NCBI GenBank assembly: GCA_949948735.1
Contig: CATLGV010000027.1
Span: forward strand, 1 to 47,423
From: an uncultured Lachnospiraceae bacterium
GTDB lineage: Bacteria > Bacillota > Clostridia > Lachnospirales > Lachnospiraceae
Length of the DNA stretch: 47,423 nt
Direction: 5' to 3'
The notes beneath the pieces are model-generated. The model was given only the letters and a program-made list of their open reading frames with translations, ran no database searches and was not told the origin of the DNA. The position numbers and the translations under genes are program-made. This document shows positions 16,760 to 25,719 of this stretch, piece by piece (positions within the stretch are counted from its first letter, which is position 1; every line of letters begins with the position of its first letter).

Positions 16760-17963
16760 GCTTGTGCGTACGCATCAGGGGATTCATATATTGCAGCCGG
16801 CCCAGAAGGACGCCGTTCTCCTCTCCCTCCTCCCGGAACCGGTACAGCGGACGAAGCAGAATCTCCTCCCCCTCATAGCCGGTTATCTCCGCAATCTCCA
16901 GTACCCGCCGCGACTTATCGCGCAGCCTCCCCAAATGTACAATAATATCCACACCGGCGGCAATTTGCCTTTTCACGGCTGCGGGGGGCAGCTCCATGCC
17001 CATCAATGCCATTGTCTCAAGCCGCATCAGCATATCCCCGGCAGAATTGGCATGTCCGGTGCTCAGGGATCCGTCATGCCCTGTATTCAGCGCCTGAAGC
17101 AAGTCCAGTGCCTCGCCGCCGCGCACTTCACCGATAATAATTCTGTCCGGCCTCATACGGAGGGCCGTGCGAATCAAATCCCGTATGCCGATTGCCCTTG
17201 TTCCCTCCGCCGTCGCATTGCGCGTTTCCAGCCGTACCAGATTGGGAATCCCCTGCAGCTGAAGCTCGGCCGAATCTTCGATTGTGATTACTCTTTCTTC
17301 CTGGGGAATATACTGCGATAACGCATTTAGAAATGTGGTTTTGCCGGATCCGGTTCCACCGCTTATAAAGATATTGTAGCCCGCAATAACAAGCTTTTCC
17401 AGATCTGCCGCCGCTTCCCGGGTAACCGAGCCAAAATCCAGCAGATTCTCCATTGAAATCGGCGTATCCCGAAATCTGCGAATCGTCACAATCGGGCCGT
17501 TGAGCGCTACCGGCGCCAGCACAATATTGACCCGCGCCCCGTTTTCAAGCCGTGCATCTACAATCGGGGAGGCTTCGTTCACGGCCCGGTTGCATTTTGC
17601 CACAATCCTCTGAATGACGTCCTCCAGCTTTTCCCTTGTCTCAAAGCCTTTTTCCCACTGATAAAGACGACCTGCCTTTTCTATAAAAATACTGCTTGTC
17701 CCATTTATCATAATCTCCGACACATCATCGGAATCAATAAGCTCCTGCAGCACGTCCATTTTTCTGATGGCGCAAAAAATGCTTTTTCCCAGCTCCTGCC
17801 GCTCTGCGAGGGAAAGGGCATGGCCCCTGCCAAAGCTGACAACCATGTCATCTATTATATCCTGTATCTCATCATCCGGCACCTCTCTGGACAGGTCGAT
17901 CTTCTCCCGTACCTGTGCGCTGATCTCGCGCCGGCATCGCTCATACTGTTCACTCCTGTTCAT
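16674..17963 (-). CDS. tadA: TadA/CpaF pilus assembly ATPase
   Basis: A type II/IV secretion ATPase of about 429 residues that powers pilus extension in the cytoplasm. It has an N-terminal domain, the conserved VSEIMINGTSSIFIEKAGRL segment near 80, the Walker A ISGGTGSGKTTFLNAL near 205, the Asp box ERVITIEDSAELQ, and the Walker B/His box MRPDRIIIGEVRGGEA with SLSTGHANSAGDML. The start is placed at ATG 17963; a GTG at 17978 gives five more residues. The gene overlaps the TadZ end by 14 bp, showing tight coupling. It is a complete ATPase with no missing motif. Confidence 0.95.
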   Translation of the reverse strand: MNRSEQYERCRREISAQVREKIDLSREVPDDEIQDIIDDMVVSFGRGHALSLAERQELGKSIFCAIRKMDVLQELIDSDDVSEIMINGTSSIFIEKAGRLYQWEKGFETREKLEDVIQRIVAKCNRAVNEASPIVDARLENGARVNIVLAPVALNGPIVTIRRFRDTPISMENLLDFGSVTREAAADLEKLVIAGYNIFISGGTGSGKTTFLNALSQYIPQEERVITIEDSAELQLQGIPNLVRLETRNATAEGTRAIGIRDLIRTALRMRPDRIIIGEVRGGEALDLLQALNTGHDGSLSTGHANSAGDMLMRLETMALMGMELPPAAVKRQIAAGVDIIVHLGRLRDKSRRVLEIAEITGYEGEEILLRPLYRFREEGEENGVLLGRLQYMNPLMRTHKLAAAGLIWREEDTGFETEGQVTAGCGLQ

Positions 17964-18957
17964 CTTCCTGTAATACACTCCTCATGCGCACACCGATTGC
18001 CGACATGGACAGCTTCTCCGGATCCGCGCCGCAGGCATCCCAATCACTGCCCAAATTCACAATCCTTGTCTTTTCGATAATCTGCCCGTATTGCCTGGCA
18101 AGCAGCAGATTCTGATATTGGTTCAGCGCAGCGCAGGCGCGCGCCGTCTGCCCGGTAACTATATACACCCGGTCGCTTCTGTCAAGAATATGGTAAAATC
18201 CCTGACATACCTCCGTCAAATCGATTACCACCTGTGTATAACTGCCGCTGTACAAAAGGGCGTCCAGCATCCTTTTCCAATCCTCCTGCGCAATCTCCCT
18301 CAGGTCTGCGTAATCCAGCGCAGGCGGCAGGTAATCCACTCCCTGAAGCGTTCTCTTTATCGCCTCCAGCTTATACAAAAGCTTGTCCGAATGCTTCAGC
18401 ACAAAATACATAAAATCTGTTATATCGGCGTCATATTTTGTCTGCAAAAGCTCTTCAAACCCCGCGAAAGCCGATAAATTCAAATACAGTACGCGTTTCC
18501 CTTTATCGGCAAGCAGCCGGCTTGCGCAAAGCGCCGCGGCAGTCTGCCCGCCGTGCCTGTCCGGTGAGTAAAAGCAAATAAGCTTTGTCCTGCTTTTTGT
18601 GCATCCTGACAGACCCGGCGCGCCCTCATCCAGAGAAAACGCATCAAGCACCTGGCCGATAAGCGCCCCCATAGGCTGATACTTTGACAGCGCGCTGTGC
18701 TCCCGGATGCCGCTCAGGCCATTTTCCAAAAGAATAAAAATCTTCTGCACATTTACCTGTTCAACGTTTGCATCATAGGTACTCTCGCCTACCAGCAGAA
18801 TCTCAAAGCCGCTTTCCTTACTTGCCTCGACCGCCTGCAAAATCGAGCTGAATACCAGAATTTCAAAGCCGGCAGGCTTTTTCTTCAGCAGATAGGACTG
18901 CAGTGTTTCCAGATATTCTGTGTCCTTATCGCAGATTGCCAGTTCTCTTTCCTTCAT
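17950..18957 (-). CDS. tadZ: TadZ/CpaE-like protein with a degenerate P-loop
   Basis: A 335-residue protein with an N-terminal receiver-like domain (residues about 5-115: LAICDKDTEYLETLQSYL) and a C-terminal MinD/ParA-like fold (about 130-325). The position of the deviant Walker A is CFYSPDRHGGQTAAALCASR; the usual Lys and the GKT are replaced by His-Gly-Gly-Gln-Thr. The later segments SGSYTQVVIDLTEVCQGF and DRVYIVTGQTARA match the fold. TadZ/CpaE localises the pilus at the pole. The missing Lys suggests that nucleotide hydrolysis is weak or absent. It follows the first prepilin peptidase by 49 bp. Degenerate versions are common in Clostridia (recall), so this is noted, not unique. Confidence 0.85.
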   Translation of the reverse strand: MKERELAICDKDTEYLETLQSYLLKKKPAGFEILVFSSILQAVEASKESGFEILLVGESTYDANVEQVNVQKIFILLENGLSGIREHSALSKYQPMGALIGQVLDAFSLDEGAPGLSGCTKSRTKLICFYSPDRHGGQTAAALCASRLLADKGKRVLYLNLSAFAGFEELLQTKYDADITDFMYFVLKHSDKLLYKLEAIKRTLQGVDYLPPALDYADLREIAQEDWKRMLDALLYSGSYTQVVIDLTEVCQGFYHILDRSDRVYIVTGQTARACAALNQYQNLLLARQYGQIIEKTRIVNLGSDWDACGADPEKLSMSAIGVRMRSVLQEDEQE

Positions 18958-19006
18958 CTTCTAAAATACCACTCCTCTCCTCCGGCCAAAACCGTCATAT
19001 ATCCCG

Positions 19007-19510
19007 TTATCCGTACAAGCCCGCGCACAGCATCAGCAGGCTTGCAAACGCCGGGACGGACACTCTTATTACATGCGCCGGCCTGGTATTGTCCGTCTCA
19101 TACGAGTCCACCGTGCCTGTAAGCGCCGCCTTTTTAAGATACCGCACAAGATAAATCAGCCTGCTCCTGCTTTCCCGCAGGCACACGATTTTGATACCTG
19201 CCACGGCTCCCGCAAGCAGCATTGTCGTCAACAAATACGAGAACAGCCGCGGCCCCTGCAGATAAAAGGCTGTCATCATCAAAAGCTTGATATCGCCCGC
19301 CCCAAGCCCTCTTATCAGATAAAACGGGTACAACACCGCAAAAATGACCGCGCACTGGCAGACCGCCGCAAAAACGCCTGCCGTCAGGCAGTCCCGGTAT
19401 GTTATTATGAATCCCGCAAAGACGCCTGCGGCGATACAGACATTGGGAATCCGGTAGTACCGCAGATCCGAAAGAACTGCCACGGCAAATATTGCAATCA
19501 ATATCCCCAT
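19007..19510 (-). CDS. Prepilin peptidase, A24 family (TadV/CpaA-like)
   Basis: A 167-residue polytopic aspartic peptidase, the first gene of the operon. Catalytic Asp residues are seen in SDLRYYRIPNVCI (Asp of the DxxxxxIPN motif) and LGAGDIKLLMM (GxGD). Four to five TM segments are visible. It removes the leader of Flp and TadE-like proteins. It starts at an ATG with AGGTGAAGC directly before. It has the promoter at 19629-19656, giving a leader of about 110 nt. Confidence 0.9.
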   Translation of the reverse strand: MGILIAIFAVAVLSDLRYYRIPNVCIAAGVFAGFIITYRDCLTAGVFAAVCQCAVIFAVLYPFYLIRGLGAGDIKLLMMTAFYLQGPRLFSYLLTTMLLAGAVAGIKIVCLRESRSRLIYLVRYLKKAALTGTVDSYETDNTRPAHVIRVSVPAFASLLMLCAGLYG

Positions 19511-19628
19511 GCTTCACCTGCCTTTCTCTTTTCATATTTTGAAATGTATGATTTATAAAAATGGAAAACCTGCCGGATACCGGCGAGAATGCGGGCGCAG
19601 CCAAGGTGTGTGCGCCTGACATTTTATG

Positions 19629-19656
19629 ATTATATCAGAAATAATAAACCTGTCCA
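19629..19656 (-). promoter_or_regulatory. Promoter of the Tad pilus operon
   Basis: On the minus strand TGGACA (19656-19651) and TATAAT (19634-19629) are spaced 16 bp. The transcribed leader (about 19620-19511) has two hairpins, GGCGCA...TGCGCC and GCCGG/CCGGC. I see no match to a c-di-GMP riboswitch, but the leader is structured enough to be regulatory. The 338-bp gap 19511-19848 holds only this and the upstream region of the 19849 gene. Confidence 0.65.
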
Positions 19657-19848
19657 CTTGAGATGTAATAATTCGGACAACTATTTTAGTTTTGTATATT
19701 TTTGCCAATTTTTTCAGCCGGGTCTGCCGGTATCTTTATGAACATTTTTATGAATAATTCGGGATTCCCACACCTATACTAGTATAAAGCTTTCTCCCTA
19801 TAATATATGAAAGTCCCGATATCAAACATATCTCTGAAAGGACAGCCT

Positions 19849-20202
19849 ATGAAAACATATTTCAGTCTCAAGCGATTTTTAAAACCTACCCAGGAGGCGG
19901 CCGAGCCGGAAAAGCCTTTGCTGACGCCGCGTGAAAAGCTTTTGGCAGACATAGAAAAAACGCAGCATGCCCTTGAAGTTGCATACTGCGGTTTTGATTA
20001 TGTCACAGACCCCGATTTGATTGACTGCTATATTTATGAAGTAAACTCCGCCCTCAAGCGCTACCGCTTTCTTTTACAGCAGGCGGAACGCATGCAGAGC
20101 CTTGAAAACACGGACAGCTCCTCCGAAAACCTTTTTATGGAGCACGAGCTGGTGTCCCAGCTCTGCCCTATACCCGGAAACCTCTCCCTGCATCATAATT
20201 AG
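19849..20202 (+). CDS. DUF2508 (YaaL-like) small protein
   Basis: A 117-residue protein. The core (KTQHALEVAYCGFDYVTDPD then YIYEVNSALKRYRFLLQQAE) matches the small helical DUF2508/YaaL family of Firmicutes, of unknown function, often beside recombination and sporulation genes. The start at 19849 has AAAGGA seven bases upstream; an in-frame ATG 14 codons earlier lacks a site. It is the only plus-strand gene between the Tad operon and the flagellar unit, and its last 35 bp overlap the end of fliS on the other strand. No promoter with a good -35 was found. Confidence 0.75.
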   Translation: MKTYFSLKRFLKPTQEAAEPEKPLLTPREKLLADIEKTQHALEVAYCGFDYVTDPDLIDCYIYEVNSALKRYRFLLQQAERMQSLENTDSSSENLFMEHELVSQLCPIPGNLSLHHN

Positions 20203-20647
20203 CGAGGTTTTCATTGACGTCCGTTTTCCCGTAAGTAATACCCGCATATACGTCCTGAATATTGTCCATCAGCGGCGCGGATGTATCCATGCCGCTGACG
20301 GTGTCAAACGTGTCACGGAGCTTTGTAAAAATTCCCTGCAGCGCGTCGAGATGCTCTGCCTTGTTTCCGGAAATATCCCCCGCCAGCGTCCTGTCCGCAA
20401 AGCAGTAAATCGAAAAGAGATTTTTGGCAATCTCATATTCGAAATTCAGGCTCTCGCGCAATTCGCCGATACATCCCCGCGCCGCCTCCAGATTCCTGCG
20501 AAATTCTTCCAGATCCCCCTGGCGGTACGCCGTCTGCGCATCTTCCAGATACACCAAAAGCATTTCATACAAAATCACAACGAGCCGGGTGCCGTTTGCC
20601 TGTGTAATGCGCCTTGTAAACATCTGCTTCGTCTCTCTATCCATCAT
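20168..20647 (-). CDS. fliS: Flagellar secretion chaperone FliS
   Basis: A 159-residue all-helical protein. Family features: QANGTRLVVILYEMLLVYLEDAQTAY (the FliS start after a short N-terminus) and LRESLNFEYEIAKNLFSIY, with the four-helix-bundle layout. It binds the C-terminus of flagellin in the cytoplasm and prevents early polymerisation, then delivers it to the export gate. It lies 21 bp after flagellin, so they are co-transcribed. It is somewhat longer than the usual 125-135 residues, with about 25 extra residues at the C-terminus that overlap the opposite-strand DUF2508 gene. Confidence 0.88.
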   Translation of the reverse strand: MMDRETKQMFTRRITQANGTRLVVILYEMLLVYLEDAQTAYRQGDLEEFRRNLEAARGCIGELRESLNFEYEIAKNLFSIYCFADRTLAGDISGNKAEHLDALQGIFTKLRDTFDTVSGMDTSAPLMDNIQDVYAGITYGKTDVNENLANYDAGRGFRV

Positions 20648-20668
20648 TCCCCAAACCTTTCCTGCAAT

Positions 20669-22300
20669 TTACTGCAGAAGCTGTAATACCTGCTGCGGCC
20701 GCTCATTTGACTGCGCAAGCATCGCCGTAGAGGCCTGGACAAGTACCTGTACCGTCGTATATTCTGTCATTTCCTCCGCCATGTCGACGTCCATAATACG
20801 GGAGTATGCCTCTGTCATCTTCTCCTCCGAGGTATCCAGATTCGTGATGGTGCGCTCAAGACGGTTGGTGTATGCGCCGATTTTTGCGCGTACGCCGGAA
20901 AGCATATTAATCGCGTTGCCGATAATATCAATCGCCTCCGTAGCCTTCGTTTCCGTCGTTATCTCCAGACCGTCCACGCCCAGATTAACCGTATTCAGCT
21001 GGGGAATCTCCACCGCGAGGATCTGCCCCTCATTGGCGCCCACCTGCACGACCATAGGGCCCATGCCTGTCATGTCGAGTGTGATTTCCGTATCGCCGCC
21101 GCCTACCTCGTACGTCGTCTCCACGGTTTCTATTGTTCTTGCAAGCGTTCCGGGAGCGTCTCCGTTGGAAATATCAATATCGATTGTATTGGTGGTCACA
21201 TTGCCCTTATCATCCGTCACATCTATGGTAAATACGCAGTGTCCCGGCGTCGTTGTCGTATCGGTATTTTTTACCTCCAGCTTCCATGTATCCGGGAACT
21301 GGTTCTTTGCGAATTTGATTCCGATTTGCTCAGGATGGCGGACCTCAACATCCGGAACCGCAGGATTGCCGTCCGCGTCCTTGATGCCGCTCAGAACCGT
21401 CATCTCGTCAATCGTAAAAGCAATGCCCTGGTCGCTCACCACCTCGCCGTTCTCATAGATATTGGCAATGTAGGTGCGTGATGTCGTCGTCGTATTAATG
21501 CCGGTGTCCACATAATCCCGGTTGTTTACCGTGAGCTTGACTTCAAAGTTATTCTCTGCCTTGATAATAATATTCTCGTCGTCAAGCGTTACCTTCGCGC
21601 CGTCCGGGAAACCCTGGCAACCGTCGTATACCGTGGGATCCGCTGCCGCCTGCTTTCTCTGTGCAAGCTCTGTCTTTGTCACCAGCGCGTTCTGCACGTC
21701 GTCCGCGCTGCTTGCCTCATACCGCTTGTTTGTCCTGATCTGCTCTTCCTCGTCGTCGTATGTGATCGTCTCGTCATAGCAGCAGTATGTAATATTTTTA
21801 ATATTGTAGACGCCGGTGGTAACGCCGTCGTCATAGGAGGATACCGTGACATTCTCCGTATTCGTATATCCCTTGTACGCAAAGGTACCGTCCAGCAGGT
21901 TCTGTGCGTTAAACTGCGTCGTATCCGCAATCCGGTCAATCTCCGCCACAAGCTGGTCGATCTCCTTCTGAATCTGCGCCCTGTCGGAGTTCGCGTTGGT
22001 ACCGTTGGCGGACTGGATTGCCAGCTCGTTCATACGCTGCAGAATATCATGCATTTCCGACATTGCGCCGTCCGCTGTATTGACAACCGAAATACCGTCG
22101 TTCGCGTTCTGGTTCGCGCGCTGCATGCTGCGAATCTGCGCGTTGAGCTTCCGTGAAATGGCAAGCCCTGCCGCGTCGTCGGAGCCTTTGTTGATCTTCA
22201 GGCCGCTTGAAAGCCGCTGGATGGATTTTGCCATCCGCGTATCGTTATTGTTAGCCGCATTCTTTGCTATAATTGATGAAACATTATAATTGATTCTCAT
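20669..22300 (-). CDS. hag: Flagellin
   Basis: A 543-residue filament protein exported by the flagellar type III system. The N-terminal D0/D1 domain (residues 1-145) reads MRINYNVSSIIAKNAANNND and SIQRLSSGLKINKGSDDAAG. The C-terminal D1/D0 domain (from about 455) includes GNAINMLSGVRAKIGAYTNR and ends VLQLLQ, a typical flagellin end. The central variable domain (about 150-450) is large, acidic and Thr/Tyr-rich, with strand-like repeats; it is the likely surface-exposed part. The segment LQRMNELAIQ lies at the place where Salmonella flagellin has its TLR5-contacting Arg, here replaced by Asn; effect not known. GGGAGG lies eight bases before the ATG, and it follows the DUF6240 gene by 16 bp. 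Confidence 0.95.
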   Translation of the reverse strand: MRINYNVSSIIAKNAANNNDTRMAKSIQRLSSGLKINKGSDDAAGLAISRKLNAQIRSMQRANQNANDGISVVNTADGAMSEMHDILQRMNELAIQSANGTNANSDRAQIQKEIDQLVAEIDRIADTTQFNAQNLLDGTFAYKGYTNTENVTVSSYDDGVTTGVYNIKNITYCCYDETITYDDEEEQIRTNKRYEASSADDVQNALVTKTELAQRKQAAADPTVYDGCQGFPDGAKVTLDDENIIIKAENNFEVKLTVNNRDYVDTGINTTTTSRTYIANIYENGEVVSDQGIAFTIDEMTVLSGIKDADGNPAVPDVEVRHPEQIGIKFAKNQFPDTWKLEVKNTDTTTTPGHCVFTIDVTDDKGNVTTNTIDIDISNGDAPGTLARTIETVETTYEVGGGDTEITLDMTGMGPMVVQVGANEGQILAVEIPQLNTVNLGVDGLEITTETKATEAIDIIGNAINMLSGVRAKIGAYTNRLERTITNLDTSEEKMTEAYSRIMDVDMAEEMTEYTTVQVLVQASTAMLAQSNERPQQVLQLLQ

Positions 22301-22316
22301 TGAACAATCCTCCCGT

Positions 22317-25300
22317 TTATAAGCCTTTTAACGCCTTTATGAACGCCTTTGCCGTCTGATACAGTTCGCCGGTTGAGAGCGTCCCTTTATCCGCTGCGCC
22401 GCTCTCCCTGTCCTGCCCAAACCGGTGCAGATCCACATCCCTTGCCTGTACCATGCTCACAAGGATCTGCTTCTCCCCGTCTCCGGACAGCTCTTCGCGC
22501 ATTGCGCGGTCTACCTGCTCCAGCTCCTGCTTCTCCTGTCGGTTTTCGTAAACCACCATTCCGGAAACATATTCCTTCCTTACCTCAAACTCCGCCGCAA
22601 CCTTGCCAAGCGCTTCGGTGTCCAGCGTAATCGCAACCTTGCCGGCCTGCGCCGCATTGTGGTATATTCTCAGGTTTATTGAGGTTACCTCTCCCTTAAT
22701 CTCCACCGGCAGCTCATAGTTCTCCTCCCATGCAAGGCTCCCCGCCAGGGAAAGGCCCTTGTAAAGCGCCTGCGCCGCCTTCACGTCAATCGCCTGGACG
22801 CCCTCCTGATAAGTCATCTGCTCCACGGCCCTGTTCGCCGCTTCCACAAGCTCCTGATAGCCGCGGCCTGCGCTCTCAGCGTCCGTCAGGCTCTCTATCG
22901 CATTGTCCGCCGCCTCTGCAAGCGCCTGCGTCTCCGGCATATCCTTTTCGGAAGCGTCGTCCTCTCCGGCGGTACGCCGTCCGGCAAAAATCTGCCTGTA
23001 CAGAGCGCCCCGCTCCTCCGTCAGCAGGGACATTGCCAAAATATTGTCTACGCTTACGGTCTGACCGTAGTCTGTCAGCGTCTGGATAACGGCATCCTCT
23101 GTCCGCTGCGCTTCGCGCAGGCTGTCTCTGAATTCCCGGAAGCCTTCCGCTTCCCGCTCCTGCCGGGCTGCGTCAGCCTCCGCCAGCTCTGCCGTCCTTA
23201 TCTGATTCGCAAAGCCCTCTATTGTCGTCCCGGCCGTTATGCCGACAGCACCCAGCTTTTCCGGATCCGTCCTGTTTGCAAGCGTATCGTCAATCTCCCC
23301 GGAAAGCCTTGCGTAGTACTGTTGTTGCGGATAATCTGCTTGCGGCAGGCCCTCCTGCTGTCCGTGAAAGCCGTCCATAATCTGTTCGTCTATCGCCGCC
23401 CCGCCGGTAATCAGCTCCTCAAGCGCGCCAAAGCCGTCATCCACACGGATATCCATATTCTTATTCGCATTGGTCCTGACCGCGGAAAGAATATTTTTGA
23501 AGTTCATTTCCGCGCCTGTGGCGATAATGCTTCCGATTACCGCACCGTCCGACTTCTCTATCTGGCGGAACATCCGGTAAATCCCGATATACGCTTCCCG
23601 CTCGTTTTCGGTAATGCCCCTGCTCCTGTCGAGCTTCTGCAAAAACCTTGAAAACCGCTCCGCATCCGCTTCAAAGTCTCTGTCCTGCTCATTCAGGTAT
23701 GCGTCCAGCTCCTCCATTGACATTTCGAGAGGATTTTTCTGCTCCCGTATCATCCGCAGCGTTGTGGCCGGCGTCATTCTTCGGATAACGCCGCATACCT
23801 TACTGTCGGCTTCCTTGACCGCGGCAAGGTTTTCTTCGCTTATATCCATGCCGTTGTATCCAAGAATCCGGACTGCCCGCCGGTTCTCTTCACTTGTCTC
23901 CAGGTTCATATCCTGCAGAATATCGTCGACGTTCCTGAATGCCTTCTGGATGCTGTCTCCCAGATCCCTGCGCGGCGCGGTCATCAGCGCCTCATAAGTA
24001 TTCACTGCCTGTCTGGACTGTTCCTGATTCGGATGGTTCTCCTGATACCCGTTCTGCAGCCCGGCGCCTTCTTTGTGAAGCTTTACCAGCGTATACGCCT
24101 GACCGCTCGCGATGACCTTTCCAATCAGGGCCGCCGGCATGGAGCCCAGCTCCTTTGCCGTGGTAAGCGTCTCCTCATAGAGCGCCGCCATCTGTGTATT
24201 CGCCTCTGCGGTTTCCCCGCCAAACAGCGCCGCCCTGATTTGCTCCTCTGCAATCCGCAGCGCATCCACCAGCCTGGAAAGCTCTGTCGTATCAATCGAG
24301 ATGCCGCTCCTGAGCAGATGCCGGTTGGCCTCCTCGCTCATCATCAGGCGGATTTCCTCAAGCTGCCGTCTTGCCTCAATTTCTTTCAGGGAGGCATCCG
24401 AAGCCGCCGGCGTTTCTGCCGCGCCCTGCGTCTCAATTTGCTCCTGCACGGCCGACAGGTTCCTGATATTCAGATCCACGCCCGTCTCTACGGCCTCATG
24501 CACCGCCTCATCCGAAATCGACGCCGCGGCTTCCATGATTTCCTGTGCCTGTACGGCAATCGGCGTCTCGCCAGTCATCAGCGCCTGCACCGGCGTTTTG
24601 CCGTTTCCAATCGCCGTCACACACCACTCGAGAGCCTTATCCTGATTTACGGGAAGCTGCAGCACCTTCAAATCCGACAAAAGTGTCAGGTTCTTGCTGT
24701 TCAGCTCTATGCCCGACGCGACAAGCCACTTCGCATTCTCCATAGCCGCCGCCTTCGCACCCTCGTCGCCGTCAAGCCCCGCCTGCCTTACGACGCTTTC
24801 CAGCTGGCTCTTCAAATTCTCCCAGTTGATGTCTTCTGCCTTCCTGGAGAAATATTTGCCGTAATTTCCAACGCCTTCACTGTAATAGCCCTGCGCCTGC
24901 TTCATGCCTGCCGCGCTGGAGAACTGCGCCATATAAATATTCTCTATAGTAGGCGCCTTTTTGTTCGTTATCATATATTTTAAGGCATCGTCGGACAGCT
25001 CGCCGATTTGCGACGCCTCCGCAATCGCGTTCACAAGCTGGGAAATATTTTCCTTTGTGACAGGTATGTCACCTCTTTGAAAAATCTCGGACAGCTCCTT
25101 TACAAGCGCGTTCGCATCCACACGGCTTCCCGTAATCTCCGCCACCGTTTCCACATCAATGTCGTCATTGTAGCCTGCAATTTCCACTCCCGCCCTGGCA
25201 AGCGTAACCTTGATTCTGTCAACAATACTGACGTATGTCTCTACATCCATGCTTCCGGGGGCAAAGCCCTCCTCCTGCATCCTGCGCATATCCTCTTCGG

Positions 25301-25562
25301 AGACACAGCTAGACATCACAATCATAAAGTCCTTCTGCGTCTGGACGTCCAGATTCCCCGCCTGCAGCATAATCTCTTCCGCGGTCAGTCCGTGACCTCC
25401 ATATGCCTCGTTATCCGTAACTTTATCAGCGATGTCTAATGAATACCCGCTGCCCTGCGTCTTCTGCGCCGGAACAGGGGGCCTGTATATAGTTGATGTA
25501 GCGCCGTCAGTATCACCCAGTCCGGTTGTGGAGAATGGTGTGTCTAAAGTAATATTGTTCAT
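22317..25562 (-). CDS. DUF6240 protein with FliK-like C-terminus (flagellar unit, first gene)
   Basis: A 1081-residue protein I place in the DUF6240 family of motile Lachnospiraceae. Residues about 60-900 are mostly helical and carry a recurring motif of about 20 residues, [LI]xxxGxx[IV]xxxNLxxV (for example LVASGIELNSKNLTLLSDL and AVETGVDLNIRNLSAV), at least six copies. The C-terminal about 110 residues resemble the FliK/Flg_hook domain (YELPVEIKGEVTSINLRIYH then KVAITLDTEALGKVAAEFEV). That fold senses hook length and switches export specificity. It has no signal peptide, consistent with export or a cytoplasmic role. A sigma-28 type promoter lies 110 bp upstream, and flagellin and fliS follow directly, so it belongs to the late flagellar regulon. 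FliK-like function is inference. Confidence 0.85.
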   Translation of the reverse strand: MNNITLDTPFSTTGLGDTDGATSTIYRPPVPAQKTQGSGYSLDIADKVTDNEAYGGHGLTAEEIMLQAGNLDVQTQKDFMIVMSSCVSEEDMRRMQEEGFAPGSMDVETYVSIVDRIKVTLARAGVEIAGYNDDIDVETVAEITGSRVDANALVKELSEIFQRGDIPVTKENISQLVNAIAEASQIGELSDDALKYMITNKKAPTIENIYMAQFSSAAGMKQAQGYYSEGVGNYGKYFSRKAEDINWENLKSQLESVVRQAGLDGDEGAKAAAMENAKWLVASGIELNSKNLTLLSDLKVLQLPVNQDKALEWCVTAIGNGKTPVQALMTGETPIAVQAQEIMEAAASISDEAVHEAVETGVDLNIRNLSAVQEQIETQGAAETPAASDASLKEIEARRQLEEIRLMMSEEANRHLLRSGISIDTTELSRLVDALRIAEEQIRAALFGGETAEANTQMAALYEETLTTAKELGSMPAALIGKVIASGQAYTLVKLHKEGAGLQNGYQENHPNQEQSRQAVNTYEALMTAPRRDLGDSIQKAFRNVDDILQDMNLETSEENRRAVRILGYNGMDISEENLAAVKEADSKVCGVIRRMTPATTLRMIREQKNPLEMSMEELDAYLNEQDRDFEADAERFSRFLQKLDRSRGITENEREAYIGIYRMFRQIEKSDGAVIGSIIATGAEMNFKNILSAVRTNANKNMDIRVDDGFGALEELITGGAAIDEQIMDGFHGQQEGLPQADYPQQQYYARLSGEIDDTLANRTDPEKLGAVGITAGTTIEGFANQIRTAELAEADAARQEREAEGFREFRDSLREAQRTEDAVIQTLTDYGQTVSVDNILAMSLLTEERGALYRQIFAGRRTAGEDDASEKDMPETQALAEAADNAIESLTDAESAGRGYQELVEAANRAVEQMTYQEGVQAIDVKAAQALYKGLSLAGSLAWEENYELPVEIKGEVTSINLRIYHNAAQAGKVAITLDTEALGKVAAEFEVRKEYVSGMVVYENRQEKQELEQVDRAMREELSGDGEKQILVSMVQARDVDLHRFGQDRESGAADKGTLSTGELYQTAKAFIKALKGL

Positions 25563-25673
25563 GCTTGTTCCCCATCTTTCCTGTATGATACCCGCTCTGA
25601 CAGCGTATCAGCCACCCAATATCCCTCTGGACTACCCGGCAGCCGTTACACTGATTTTATCTTCTTGCTTTAT

Positions 25674-25701
25674 ATGTCGGACGGTTTGAGCGAAAACTTT
25701 A
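25674..25701 (-). promoter_or_regulatory. Sigma-28 (sigma-D) type promoter of the DUF6240-flagellin-fliS unit
   Basis: On the minus strand TAAA (25701-25698) and TCCGACAT (25681-25674) are spaced 16 bp, close to the TAAA-N15-GCCGATAT consensus. It lies about 112 bp before the start codon of the DUF6240 gene and just past the glgB terminator. The flagellin gene has no promoter of its own in the 16-bp gap, so this one should drive all three genes. Confidence 0.7.
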
Positions 25702-25719
25702 GGTATTCACCGATATTTC

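Noticed and set aside
19511..19628. Tad leader as a c-di-GMP riboswitch
   Set aside because: Two hairpins are visible, but none of the conserved GEMM core segments could be found.
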